A DNA stretch of 64,000 bases from Corynebacterium maris DSM 45190 (GTDB lineage: Bacteria > Actinomycetota > Actinomycetes > Mycobacteriales > Mycobacteriaceae). Within the stretch, counting starts at the first letter, position 1. Each line of letters opens with the position of its first letter. The translations under genes and the position numbers were made by a program. The stretch spans positions 124,001-188,000 of the forward strand of contig NC_021915.1 in the NCBI RefSeq assembly GCF_000442645.1, read 5' to 3'. This document shows, piece after piece, positions 9,301 through 17,693 of the stretch. Under the pieces are notes generated by a model. It was not told where the DNA came from. It did not search any database and saw only the letters and a list, made by a program, of their open reading frames with translations.

Positions 9301-9687
9301 GGTCTTTCCGGCGGGCAGGCGCAGAAACTCTCGTCGTTTTGCCTGGCCGCGGCGCTGCGCTACCAGCTGACCGGCGCCGGTTTGCCCGCGGCCCAGGCGC
9401 GCGCCTCCACCGTGGACGTCGACGAGAAGGTGTACCCGAAGTTCAGCACCATCATCCTCGACGAGGCCTTCGACCGCGCCGACTCCGAGTTCACCCGCGC
9501 CGCGATGGACGCCTTCCGCCAGTTCGGGTTCCACATGATCTTGGCGACGCCCGAGAAGCTCCTGCAGACGGTCCAGGACTACATCGGCGGCCTGGTCATG
9601 GTCGACAGCCCTGACCGGCGCCATTCAGTGACCAGCCAACTGACCATCGAGGAGGCGGGCGGGGAAACGGCGGACTGTGGTCGGTAG
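6304..9687 (+). CDS. jetC: Wadjet SMC-like ATPase JetC
   Basis: SMC/MukB-like ATPase of 1127 aa. Walker A is GPSGSGKST at residues 43-51, the ABC signature is LSGGQ at 1001-1005, and Walker B is IILDE at 1050-1054. Long charged coiled-coil arms fill roughly residues 270-480 and 640-850, with a hinge-like region between them. It loads on DNA as the motor of the Wadjet complex. The GTG start at 6304 overlaps the jetB stop. The gene looks full length, but its last codons (TSQLTIEEAGGETADCGR) appear to be a variant of a sequence found again just before jetD at 33254 (TSHLTSEETANENAG). Its natural partner jetD is 23.6 kb downstream instead of overlapping. Confidence 0.9.
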   Translation: MNDHTTHDYAGQFRLAEIQVHNWGTFDGLHRVPVARDGFLITGPSGSGKSTLIDAVSTILVPPAQVRFNAAAGASGGQRSGRNLVTYCRGAWRREHAAEVDELTQSFLRTGPVWSGVLLRYDDGAGQSVTALRLMYLSADAHSPADVTNLFVLLPRTADLTEFEELARGGLNITTAKKQLPDALSVQRTHPPFVTTLRRHLGIVDPGALQLLHRTQSAKTLGDLNYLMRHFMLPEPDTFKIAATAVENFTQLQSAHQSVIAAREQVEQLRPVRDADRELTEITRQQTETEADSAGVEQYVLDKRVAFAEAERDEADGEITALTAARHSAQASLESVEAELETVRAQIHGVENAGVIHARAKVDDAEHTVRRVTAQAQRFTDLSREIDAEPPQTAEAFADFRLQVTDHCADLAEQTTTIGDRRPEMYGRMAEANQRLEQERQELQAIRTYRSSMDRRLLTAREKLAELTNLRQDDLPFVADLIHMRDGEHPWQPAAERVLGGFARTLLVPEEHYAQVAAAIDATHLGAKLQYVRFTPELAQARPGRITAETLASKITVRAGRFHDWLQSELSRRFDHLCVDTMDQFHAAQRAVTRQGQVKRDRHRHEKDDRSLIDDRRRWVLSGDVDDKIAELQRSIRGLEEQLTRSTQAKDELESAALAVSAQLTAAKRLLETEEFALIDVASAQRSLAELRRTLDELTDENTELAALKAAERQLVPAVRAQREKLDEINTELGGHQRGRRQAEALLAELGERMADAEPLSEEVRSRLAARFRRHTRKLRADNIDTWQHTVTDELGTERARLTQRASKQENIALNAMAAFLRRWEERKGDLVAEQAWRPDFIRELERLEADDLPRFEERFRDLLREQTRTHLSRLLKNIRQAASGVRSSIEAVNQSLADVEFYPGTYLKIEVRDAQPAETRQFVAKLTEVVDGVLAEESLAGSEQRFLTLKEVVGMLSVSDETSERVHRLRLDTREHVKFLGVETAADGTRGAVYDSAEGLSGGQAQKLSSFCLAAALRYQLTGAGLPAAQARASTVDVDEKVYPKFSTIILDEAFDRADSEFTRAAMDAFRQFGFHMILATPEKLLQTVQDYIGGLVMVDSPDRRHSVTSQLTIEEAGGETADCGR
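9630..9654 (+). repeat. left copy of imperfect direct repeat at the jetC 3' end
   Basis: This 25-nt segment in the last codons of jetC matches 33254-33278, just upstream of jetD, at 22 of 25 positions. Weaker similarity continues to about 9675, where the sequence resembles the first codons of jetD. It marks the left edge of the inserted 23.6 kb. Confidence 0.7.
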
Positions 9688-9908
9688 CCGATAAGGCCCA
9701 GCCAGTGGGAGGCGCCTGTCCCTTACCTGGCCCTCATGGGTTCTCCCGGACGTAGAGTGCCTAGCCGTGGCGGAGTGTCCCCGGCTGCCGCCTACATTGT
9801 TTTTGCGGGCACTACATAAGTTTCAGCTTACGAAACATACGAAGTTCCGAGCTGGCCTACCCTGCGGTCTGCTACTGCAGATGTTTCTCCTTATGCAACA
9901 TATGAAGT

Positions 9909-10870
9909 ATGAGTTTCGAAGATGTGTCCCATCTCGCCAGCGAGCAGGCGGGCTTTTTCACCACGGCTCAGGCAGGCAGACTGAGCGTTGAGCGCCTAAA
10001 ACTGCACCGGGAAACACGCCGAGGTGTGCTGAGAAGTCCACGTCGGGGGGTCTACGTGTTTGCGTCTTCTCCCTATACTCCCGATGAGCAGCTGCGGGCT
10101 GCCTGGCTCTCGCTGGATCCTTCGCGCACTGTCGCCGAGCGGCTGCGGACACCGACCGCCATTGTCATCTGCACAACCTCTGCGGCTGGACACTATGGCA
10201 TCGGGGATTTCCAGACGCATCAGCACGAGTTTTATACTGCCCGCCGTAAACAGAGCCGGGCAGAGGATATTCGCCTGCGTATCCGTGACCTGCCGACCGA
10301 CGAGGTCGATATTGTCCAGGGGCTCCCCCTGACCACCCCGACTCGTATTGTCGTGGATCTGCTGACCGAGGGCGAGGAGCTGGGCCATATCAGCACATTG
10401 ATCGCCGATGCCCTGAAAAAGGGCTGCCCATCGACTGGCCCCGTATCGCCCACCAGGCGCCTCACCTCGCGAAGAACTACGGCCTGAGCTCCGAAGAGCT
10501 GATCGCCGCCCTAGGGGAGAGTTCCGAATCACCCTCGAATACGGCGCGTACCGCCTGCTCGATGTTGGAAAGCATGCCTGAGCTCAGCGATCGGCTGAAT
10601 CAACGGCTTATTGATTCGGTGCACGAGCTCAGCGCGAATCTGGTGTCCGCACAAAACGTCGAGCTGGCCGCACGGATGAACGACATTCTGGATTCCTCCC
10701 CCGCCATGCAGGATCTGCAGCGCAGCAACGCCGAACTGCTGGACAAGACAGGGCCTGTGCTTCCGGATATCTCTTCCATGATCGACGTCTCTGGCCTTGA
10801 CCTAGATGTCTTTCACGCCGGCAGCACTCGGTACACCCGCCAGAGCCCTCAGACAGACGAGAAGAAGTAG
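9909..10870 (+). pseudogene. AbiEi-type antitoxin, frameshifted
   Basis: The first 170 codons encode an AbiEi-family type IV antitoxin with an N-terminal winged-helix domain (GFFTTAQAGRLSVERLKLHRETRRG, read in parts) and the family segment LPLTTPTRIVVDLL. At about 10424 the frame shifts. A single missing base in GGCTGCCC (GGCCTGCCC would restore it) moves the reading to the frame that continues as IDWPRIAHQAPHLAKNYGL and runs to 10870. Without the shift the protein would be about 320 aa. As given, the product is a 192-aa truncated protein ending in a nonsense tail. The downstream toxin is also broken, which argues for true decay over a sequencing error. Confidence 0.7.
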
Positions 10871-10884
10871 GTAGCTTCACCATC

Positions 10885-11574
10885 ATGAGCAGCACCCCCG
10901 ACCATCCGCGCACCTACCAGCAGGGACGCATATCCGCGACCAGCGGCGTGGGTGCGTTTGCCGAGATTCCGAAAGCAGAACGCGTAGCTTTTTATGACCG
11001 CGGCATCGTCTTATCGAGGATCTTTGCCCACGATGCCCAGTCCTGGGTGCTGAAGGGAGGATCTGCGTTGATCTGGCGGAACCCGTCGGCCCGGGCAACC
11101 CGTGATCTGGATATTTATCACAGCACAGATCGAGGAATCGACGACGCCCTTACGTCTTTGCGCGCCGCTGTGGCGACTACGTATCTTGCCCCGAGTGATG
11201 TTGACCTGCGCATCCTCGACGACGAGACCCAGATCTAGGAGACCGGGATACGCCACAGTGCGGCCGTGCGTGTGCGGCTGTATTCCGCTGCCGGCATGGA
11301 GTTAAGTCAGCCGGTCAAGATTGACCTGGTCACCGGATGTCAGGTCACCGGCAGCATTGACTCGCAGCCTCAGGACGGGATCAGCAAGGCACTCCGGGCG
11401 GAGTTTCCCCACATTCGCCTCTATCCCATCGTCGATCACTTGGCCGATAAAGTCGCGGCCACCATGCAGACCTACCCGTCCTCGCGGGGGCCGGCGCCCA
11501 GCACGCGGGTGCGTGATCTGGTCGATATCGCCCATATCGCCATCACGGAAACCATTGACGGCGCAGGACACTAG
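10885..11574 (+). pseudogene. AbiEii-type nucleotidyltransferase toxin, interrupted by a stop codon
   Basis: The start encodes an AbiEii/AbiGii-like nucleotidyltransferase: LKGGSALIWR followed by RATRDLDIY, the GG...D-x-D motif of the family. An in-frame TAG at 11236-11238 ends the protein after 117 aa. The same frame then continues from 11239 through VKIDLVTG and RVRDLVDIAHIAITETIDG to a stop at 11574. Family members are usually longer at the C-terminus, so the 3' end may also be lost. It begins 14 nt after the antitoxin frame, as in intact AbiE operons. The pair is probably non-functional. Confidence 0.7.
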
Positions 11575-11616
11575 CCCCAGAGGAGCGAATTCCGGGGGAT
11601 GATGGGGGACGACGGG

Positions 11617-13101
11617 CTAACGCGTGGTGACCGTGCCGAAGAGTCTGGCTACCGGGGCCAGCAGCATCGGCCGAGCGGCAACCCAAGCGGCAGCGATGGC
11701 CACCATGCCAAGCACAAAGAGCCAGAACCCGGTCCAGTTCGCGGCGTAGGTGGCCGGGTCCGGGGAGCCCTGGGCCGCGAACATGTGGTTCAAATTGCGT
11801 AGGGCCCCGGTGGCAAAGACCAGCAACACGTGAGTGAATATGAAGAAAACGAAGTAAAGCATCACCGGAAAGTGCAGCTTGCGTGCCACCTCCACCGGGT
11901 AGAGGGTACTGAGCTTCTTCATCTTCGATGGCCATAACCCGCTCATCCGGATACCGGTGACCACCGCAAGCGGAGCAGCGATAAAGACAGTGATGAAGTA
12001 GGCGAGCTGCTGTAGACCGTTGTAATGCACCCAGCCGTTCTCGGTCGGCCAGTCCAATGAGAGATACTGCAGACCGGCGGACAGCGCGTTCGGGATGACC
12101 TCCCAACTGGTCGGAACGATGCGCATCCACTGTCCGGTTGCGAACAGCAGGATGATGAATAGCACACCGTTGATCACCCAGAGCAGATCTAGTGACTGGT
12201 GGAACCAGATCGTCAGACTGATTTTGCTGGAGCCCCCGCGCGGTGACCAATAGGCCGGGGGACGACGTTCGGCGCGGATCTGTAGGCCGGAGCGGATGAT
12301 CAGCACCATGAGAAACAGATTGAAGAAGTGCGACCAGGCCAGCCAGGCCGGGAATCCTACTGGGGCATTCTCCGGCATCGGGGCCGCCCCCGCATAGGCC
12401 TCGACGAGCCCCGCACCCGTCCCGGTGCCGAGGAACCAGCGCACCCCAAGCACCACAATTGCAGCGACGGCGACGACACTGAGCAGTCCGACGATGGTAC
12501 CTCCGACCCATTGGACCAGCGTGAAGGGGCCATAGCGCTTCGGTTCTAGTTTGTCGGTGGCCGTGGTGGGGGCAGGCTCGACAACCGCGGCGGGGGTGGT
12601 AAGTGTTTCGATCAGTTCCGGCGTGGCGGGGTCTTCGGTAGGCGGTACCGCAACATAGACCTCGGTGACTTCTGGCCAGGGATTCTGGCCAGGGCCGCGG
12701 GGGAGCCCTCGTCGTAGAGCGACTGCTGCAGTGGTGCTGGAGATTTTGTGTGATGGTTGCGAAGCAGGGGGGATGACCAGGGTAGTGGTCTCGGGGGCTG
12801 GGGCGGCAGCCTGGGGGGCTGCCACCTTTATGGCGGCGTTCTTTGGTGGCCAAGCCTCTTCACCAGGAGTGCGCGGAAGCCCGCATCGCAGATGCACTTC
12901 TGCAGCAGTCGGTGCGACAGCAAGTGTGACCGGGGTAGCTGGTGCAGTGGCTGGTGCAGCGGTAACTTCTGCGGCGGGCGATGCGGCCATCGGAGTCGGA
13001 TCCGGTATCGAAGAGTCCGCTGGTGGCCAAGATTCACCCTGCGGCGTCCGGGGAAGTCCCCGACGCAGACGTGTCGTGCCCACGGTGGTCGTGGTCGTCA
13101 T
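11617..13101 (-). CDS. cytochrome b/b6-like membrane protein with triplicated N-terminal LRRGLPR motif
   Basis: A 494-aa protein. The C-terminal half (about residues 195-490) has five or six membrane spans and histidines suited to binding b-type haem (H258, H301, H410 and H424), as in cytochrome b561/FdnI-like quinone-reducing subunits. The first 190 residues are Ala/Pro-rich and carry three spaced copies of L-R-R/C-G-L-P-R-x-P-G-x-x-x-W-P, at about residues 12-26, 71-85 and 129-143. It follows etfB-etfA with a 6-nt gap, so it probably passes electrons from ETF to menaquinone. That function is inferred from context. The motif repeats resemble short linear docking peptides. Confidence 0.65.
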   Translation of the reverse strand: MTTTTTVGTTRLRRGLPRTPQGESWPPADSSIPDPTPMAASPAAEVTAAPATAPATPVTLAVAPTAAEVHLRCGLPRTPGEEAWPPKNAAIKVAAPQAAAPAPETTTLVIPPASQPSHKISSTTAAVALRRGLPRGPGQNPWPEVTEVYVAVPPTEDPATPELIETLTTPAAVVEPAPTTATDKLEPKRYGPFTLVQWVGGTIVGLLSVVAVAAIVVLGVRWFLGTGTGAGLVEAYAGAAPMPENAPVGFPAWLAWSHFFNLFLMVLIIRSGLQIRAERRPPAYWSPRGGSSKISLTIWFHQSLDLLWVINGVLFIILLFATGQWMRIVPTSWEVIPNALSAGLQYLSLDWPTENGWVHYNGLQQLAYFITVFIAAPLAVVTGIRMSGLWPSKMKKLSTLYPVEVARKLHFPVMLYFVFFIFTHVLLVFATGALRNLNHMFAAQGSPDPATYAANWTGFWLFVLGMVAIAAAWVAARPMLLAPVARLFGTVTTR

Positions 13102-13107
13102 AGGTTC

Positions 13108-14094
13108 CTAACCTTTCCGCCCGTTGATCTCTTCGATGAGCTTCGGGACAACCTCGAAGACATCCCCGACCACGCCAAAGTCGGCGATGTCGAAGATCGG
13201 GGCGTCAGCGTCTTTGTTGATGGCGACAATCGCCTTGGAAGTCTGCATCCCGGCTAGGTGTTGAATCGCACCGGAGACGCCGAGAGCGATGTACAGATCG
13301 GGGGAAACCGAGACTCCAGTTTGGCCGACCTGCGCGGAGGGAGTTACATAGCCGGCATCGACCGCGGCCCGAGACGCTCCGATGGCAGCGCCCATGCTAT
13401 CGGCCAAGTCGTTGACCAGGGAGAAACCTTCTTCGGAGCCGAGGCCCCGGCCGCCTGTGACCACCTTGGCGGCCCCGAGCAGTTCCGGACGCTCGGAGAC
13501 GGCCTGGGCCCGCTCGGTGGCCGTGATGGTGGCGGCGCGATGCCCGGAGCAGGGGACCTCGAGGATCTCGAAGGGGGCGGTGTTGGCCTCTGCGCGCGCA
13601 TCGACGGCGCCCTGCCGGAGGGTGATCACGGGGATATCGAGGGTGGGGGCCGATTGAGAGCGGAAGGAACCGCCGTAGACAGAGTGTTGGGCGAGGATGC
13701 CCTCGGCGTCGCGGGAGACGCCGACGGCGTCGGTGGCTAGGGCTCGACGGGTGCGAACGGCGAAGCGAGCCGCGACATCGCGCCCTTTCACTGAGTGGGC
13801 GAGCAAAATAGCGGCGGGGGCGCATGCCTCGTCGGCGGCCACTAGGGCGTCGACGATGGGAACGGTGAGCCGGTCACCCGGTACCCGGGCGATTAAAACT
13901 CGAGCCGCACCCAATTCGCCGATCCGACGAGCCGCGTCTGCGTCGTCGCTCGGAGCGTCGTCTGGTCGGACGAAGAGTGCGATGGGAGTGCCTACGCCTG
14001 CCGCTGCGCCTAGCAACTCCGCCGTCGACCTGGCGGGCTGGCCATCCATGGTTGAGTCCACAACCACGAGGATGGAATCATCTGCATTGTGCAT
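13108..14094 (-). CDS. etfA: electron transfer flavoprotein alpha subunit
   Basis: A 328-aa FixB/EtfA protein. The C-terminal FAD-binding domain is clear: VTGGRGLGSEEGF, then GASRAAVDAGYV, QVGQTG and the end segment SKAIVAINKDADAPIFDIADFGVVGD. Together with EtfB it accepts electrons from acyl-CoA dehydrogenases. The likely electron donor here is the acyl-CoA dehydrogenase encoded at 22465 in the same insertion. It sits 9 nt downstream of etfB and 6 nt upstream of the cytochrome b-like gene, giving an etfB-etfA-cytochrome operon on the minus strand. Confidence 0.9.
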   Translation of the reverse strand: MHNADDSILVVVDSTMDGQPARSTAELLGAAAGVGTPIALFVRPDDAPSDDADAARRIGELGAARVLIARVPGDRLTVPIVDALVAADEACAPAAILLAHSVKGRDVAARFAVRTRRALATDAVGVSRDAEGILAQHSVYGGSFRSQSAPTLDIPVITLRQGAVDARAEANTAPFEILEVPCSGHRAATITATERAQAVSERPELLGAAKVVTGGRGLGSEEGFSLVNDLADSMGAAIGASRAAVDAGYVTPSAQVGQTGVSVSPDLYIALGVSGAIQHLAGMQTSKAIVAINKDADAPIFDIADFGVVGDVFEVVPKLIEEINGRKG

Positions 14095-14103
14095 GGTTTT
14101 CTC

Positions 14104-14883
14104 CTAAATGAGTCGGTTTTGCGCGAGGAAATCGACGAGTTGTCGAGCAGCGTCGCCATCGTCGGTGACTTTCACGCCGGCGGCACGGGGCGGAGCTTTA
14201 GACACCTCGGTCATGATGGCCCGCGGGACGGAGAAGTCCTCAGCATCGATGCCAAGGTCCGCCAGGGATAGCGTGGTCGTAGGCTTCTTCTTCGCGGCCA
14301 TGATCCCCTTGAAGTTGGGGAAGCGGCCGTTAGGGAAGGATTCGGTAATGGAGATCACCGCAGGGAGGGTCGCCTTAAGCTTTTCGACTCCGTCGTCGGT
14401 TGGCCGAGTGCCGCTTATGGTTGCACCGTCCAGCTCCAGGGAGGTCAGTTGGGTGAGGTGGGGGAAATCCAGCCATTCGGAGATCATCGTCGGCAGTAGC
14501 CCGCTATTACCGTCAGTAGAGAGGTTACCTGCGATGACCAGGTCGTAGCCCTCCCGCTCGATGGCCTTGGCCAGCACCTCGGCCGTGAGGCTGAGATCGG
14601 CCCCGAGGAGAGCGGGGTCAGTAACTTGTACCGCTGCGGCCGCTCCCATGGCCAGGCCTTTTCGAATGGTGGCGGTAGCGGATTCCGGTGCCATGGACAT
14701 CACGTGGACCTCAACCTCTTCGGGATCGTCTTCCGCGAGTTTCAGCGCCGCTTCAACGGCCCGTTCGCAGATCTCATCGAGCACGGTTTCGCTGGCAGAG
14801 CGGTCCGCGAGGCCGGTCTCCAGATCCAACTTCCTTTCTCCGTAGGTATCGGGCACTTCCTTGATGAGAGCAACGATGCGCAT
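14104..14883 (-). CDS. etfB: electron transfer flavoprotein beta subunit
   Basis: A 259-aa FixA/EtfB protein. It starts with MRIVALIKEVPDTYGERKLD, has the AMP/nucleotide-binding region DLVIAGNLSTDGNSGLLP, and ends with an ETF-beta tail. It is the first gene of the minus-strand ETF operon. An AGTTAAT-type palindrome 40-57 nt upstream of the start (14923-14940) resembles the one in front of mccB, suggesting control by the TetR regulator at 17955. Confidence 0.9.
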   Translation of the reverse strand: MRIVALIKEVPDTYGERKLDLETGLADRSASETVLDEICERAVEAALKLAEDDPEEVEVHVMSMAPESATATIRKGLAMGAAAAVQVTDPALLGADLSLTAEVLAKAIEREGYDLVIAGNLSTDGNSGLLPTMISEWLDFPHLTQLTSLELDGATISGTRPTDDGVEKLKATLPAVISITESFPNGRFPNFKGIMAAKKKPTTTLSLADLGIDAEDFSVPRAIMTEVSKAPPRAAGVKVTDDGDAARQLVDFLAQNRLI

Positions 14884-14922
14884 AGATATTCCTTTCCGAG
14901 GGAGGGGGCTTCACGTGAACTC

Positions 14923-14940
14923 AGTTAATCACTAGTAACT
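14923..14940. promoter_or_regulatory. TetR-type operator candidate upstream of etfB
   Basis: The palindrome AGTTAATCACTAGTAACT has half-sites of 7 nt separated by 4 nt, with one mismatch between the halves. The same form occurs at 17676-17693 and, as a perfect palindrome, at 18705-18722. Confidence 0.55.
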
Positions 14941-15496
14941 AGAGTACCCTCATGGTGTGTGATCTGTGCAACCTTTGGGGTAAAGTAGTAGGAAACTTCA
15001 TATATTTCCCCTCAGGCGTGGGGCGGAGAGACACGGTATTTCCCGTCAGTGAGTCAATGGGCTAATCGGGGAGAGGAACGCGGCGCCAACCGTGTCGCTT
15101 TCTCCTGAAGTGAGACGGGGAAGCACGCCCTTATCCCTGTCGGGTCGGCAGTATGTCTCGCTGCCACCCCGTTAGGATGGCATTCGGCCAAGTCGACCTG
15201 CCCCTGGCCCAGTCAGTCATCAGGGGCAGCTGTCCACGGGGTTGAGCGCTCCGCAACCCGGCCTTGGCGCTGAGGGATTCTACGGGCACAAATAGCCCAC
15301 GCCCACGCCCAAGGGCGAGGGGCCGAGGGTGGGGCTGATTTCGCTGCTCACCGTGGCGGTCGCGCGTTGTTCCGCTCGTGGCATTGTCCTTGGAGTTGCT
15401 GGGGGCGGTCGGAGGCAGTGAGTGGAACCGTAGCGGCGACTGCTGTTGCGAGTGCTCCGCCTAGGCAGTAACTGTCACTGTTGCCTAAGAGACACG
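14941..15496. other. gene-free stretch between the etfB promoter and IS relics
   Basis: No coding sequence is convincing here. The first part should hold the etfB promoter. The rest is GC-rich with several short inverted repeats, and no known RNA was recognised. Given the IS110 and IS3 remnants that follow, part of it may be decayed mobile DNA. Confidence 0.4.
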
Positions 15497-15714
15497 ATGG
15501 TGCCTGCCACAGCCGGCCCCCTCGACGTCGTCATCGGAAAACCCACCCATCACGCCTGCGCGATGCCCGCGGCCGACGGAAAGATCTCCGACAAGTTCCT
15601 GTCCCACGATAAGGTCCAGTCGCGGAAGGTTTTCGTCGACCTGCAGGACCACCGCACCGTGCTGGTGGCCGTGGATCAGCCCGCCCCCATCGGTGCCCTG
15701 TCGCTTTCGGGAGC
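15497..15714 (+). pseudogene. IS110-family transposase, 5' fragment
   Basis: About 70 codons match the N-terminal RuvC-like domain of IS110 transposases: LDVVIGKPTHHACA (first catalytic Asp) and VLVAVDQPAPIGAL. The similarity ends abruptly near 15714, where an IS3-type fragment begins in another frame. It is a relic without activity. Confidence 0.6.
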
Positions 15715-15912
15715 CTGGAGGGGGCGATTTTCTACTCGGATCGCGATAGTTTTTATACCTCTGATCAGTACCGGAGACTATGCGTGCGCTTCGGTGTTAC
15801 CCAGTCGATGAGCACGATTGAGGCGAGGGTGGGTAACTCGTTGGCGGAGTCGTTCAACGCCTCGTTGAAGCGGGGAGCCCTGCGGGATAATTCTTTTTCA
15901 CTAGTCGGCTGA
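15715..15912 (+). pseudogene. IS3-family transposase (OrfB), internal/3' fragment
   Basis: A 66-codon open stretch reads LEGAIFYSDRDSFYTS, then YRRLCVRFGVTQSM and NSLAESFNASLKR, which are the second Asp and the Glu regions of the IS3/IS150 integrase core. The usual SDRGSQYTS motif is altered, and both ends are missing. It is fused directly to the IS110 relic, so at least two elements have decayed at this site. Confidence 0.65.
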
Positions 15913-16113
15913 CATGCCGCCGGGGCGTGTTTCGGTGGTGTGGGCGGCATAACACCAAACGATTGCATTCATGGTGCGGTTACCGCCCCCGAACGCCTTC
16001 GAAGCAACCGGGTTAGTGATACTTACTGTCGTATCTTGATTAGAACCCCGTGTCCCCTTCTCCGGGTCCGGGCCTGGAGCCGCCTGCCAACAAGCGTGTT
16101 CGCGGACGTTGGC

Positions 16114-17475
16114 TCAGGAGTCGTTTCGTGGGGGGACGAATACGGTCGCGATGGCTCCGATAACTGTGGCCACAGCGAAGACCATGAAAGCGTCGGATGC
16201 GCCGAGGCCGATGGAAATAATCATGCCGCCTAGCGCCGGACCGGCGATGCCGCCCAGGCGGCCGAAGCCCGCTGCCCAAGACATGCCGGCCTGGCGGGCA
16301 TGCGTCGGGAAGTAGTTTGAGGTCATGCCGTACACCAGGATCTGAGTGCCAGTGACACCTAGACCGGTTAGGGCGATTGCAATGTACATCAGCGTCGCCG
16401 AGGTGAGGTACGGCATGGCGAACATGCAGACCGCAGCGATGAGGAATGTAGTGATGATGACCGGTCGCGGGCCGATAATATCAGCAATCTTAGAGGCCAC
16501 CAGTGCCCCCAGGGCCGCACCTGCATTCAAGGCGACAAGCGAGTACAGGGAGCCGTCCGAGGACATGCCGTTGGTCTGCATGATCTGCGGTAGCCAGGTG
16601 TTTAGGCCGTAGGTGGCCATGATCGCCATGAAGCTCATGATGCCGATCATTAGAGTGCCGACCAGGAAGTACCGGGAGAAGATAGCCGCGAAACCGATCT
16701 TGGCCCTCTTCTCGACACCGCCGTCGGCGGTCTCAACCTTGACGGCCTTGTCCCGAGTGAACTGTTCCGCTGGGAAGTCGAACTTGCGGCAGATCGCGTC
16801 GGCCTCGGCGTCACGGCCCATGGCGGTCAGCCAGCGGGGGGATTCCGGTAGCAGGAACCAAGCCAGCGGCAGAAGGAAGAGGATCGGGGAGGCTCCGATC
16901 AGGAAAAGACCACGCCAGCTGATGAGGTCCTCGAGCCAGAGGGTGAAGAAAGAGGCGATGACACCACCGACGGGGATGCCGATATAGCCGACGGCGTTGA
17001 ACATGTTCTTGCGGTGCGCGGGGGCAAATTCTGCGATGACGGCGCCGCCGCCTGCAGTGATCACGCCCAGGGCAAGACCAGTGAAGAAGCGCAGCGCGCC
17101 GAAGACGGCAATGGAAGTGGCCATGGAGGATAACGCCATGCCGACAGAAAACCACGCCAATGCGACCAACATCATCTTGCGACGTCCGATACGGTCACCG
17201 ATCGCGCCAGCGCCGAGGGCGCCGAAGAGGATACCGATCATGGTGTATGAGCCAAGGGTGCCTGCGACACCCGGAGTAAGTTCTCCCAGGTGATGGGGTT
17301 CTGCTAACAGGGTCGGAAGGATGGCACCGTAGACCACGATGTCATAACCGTCGAACACCATGGTGAGAAACATGATGGCGACGACGCCATAGACCGATCT
17401 GCGATGTTTCGGTGATTTCCACTCGTCGACGGGCCCTGCGGGTCTCCGGCGTGTGTTGGTGGTGGTAATGGACAT
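16114..17475 (-). CDS. MFS transporter, aromatic/organic acid:H+ symporter type
   Basis: A 453-aa, 12-span major facilitator protein of the AAHS type. The first span contains FDGYDIVVYGAILP, the loop 2-3 motif is GALGAGAIGDRIGRRK, and PESPRWL follows span 6. Members import benzoate, hydroxybenzoates and other organic acids with protons. Because it is divergent from tetR and next to an acyl-CoA operon, it may import the branched or aromatic acid that the operon degrades; this is inference. A perfect 8-bp inverted repeat (17537-17557) and a TetR-type palindrome (17676-17693) lie upstream. Confidence 0.85.
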   Translation of the reverse strand: MSITTTNTRRRPAGPVDEWKSPKHRRSVYGVVAIMFLTMVFDGYDIVVYGAILPTLLAEPHHLGELTPGVAGTLGSYTMIGILFGALGAGAIGDRIGRRKMMLVALAWFSVGMALSSMATSIAVFGALRFFTGLALGVITAGGGAVIAEFAPAHRKNMFNAVGYIGIPVGGVIASFFTLWLEDLISWRGLFLIGASPILFLLPLAWFLLPESPRWLTAMGRDAEADAICRKFDFPAEQFTRDKAVKVETADGGVEKRAKIGFAAIFSRYFLVGTLMIGIMSFMAIMATYGLNTWLPQIMQTNGMSSDGSLYSLVALNAGAALGALVASKIADIIGPRPVIITTFLIAAVCMFAMPYLTSATLMYIAIALTGLGVTGTQILVYGMTSNYFPTHARQAGMSWAAGFGRLGGIAGPALGGMIISIGLGASDAFMVFAVATVIGAIATVFVPPRNDS

Positions 17476-17536
17476 GGGTTTCTCCTCGGGAGATTAGGTG
17501 GCCCATGAAGCTGATCCCGGCCATACACTCTTATGA

Positions 17537-17557
17537 CCTGCATCACATGGATGCAGG
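17537..17557. promoter_or_regulatory. perfect inverted repeat upstream of the MFS gene
   Basis: CCTGCATC and GATGCAGG are separated by 5 nt and lie 62-82 nt upstream of the transporter start. The sequence differs from the AGTTAAT operators, so it could bind a second regulator or form a leader hairpin. Confidence 0.4.
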
Positions 17558-17675
17558 ATTTATAACACACTTCACAAAAGCCGGGGAACCCCCTCCCGTG
17601 GCGCGGGGGTGCGCAAGGCAAAGGGAGTATCTAATTAGGAAAGCACTTATGAACTGGCTGTATGGTAAAGAGTTT

Positions 17676-17693
17676 AGTTAATAATGTGTAACT
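17676..17693. promoter_or_regulatory. TetR-type operator candidate between the MFS gene and tetR
   Basis: AGTTAATAATGTGTAACT has the same 7-4-7 layout as the palindromes at 14923 and 18705, with two mismatches in the right half. It lies in the 479-nt divergent region and could control either gene. Nothing else in this intergenic stretch looks coding. Confidence 0.45.

Noticed and set aside
9595..9687. Possibility that jetC is truncated by the insertion
   Set aside because: The Walker B and D-loop regions and the following domain are complete, and only the last few residues differ from the expected end.
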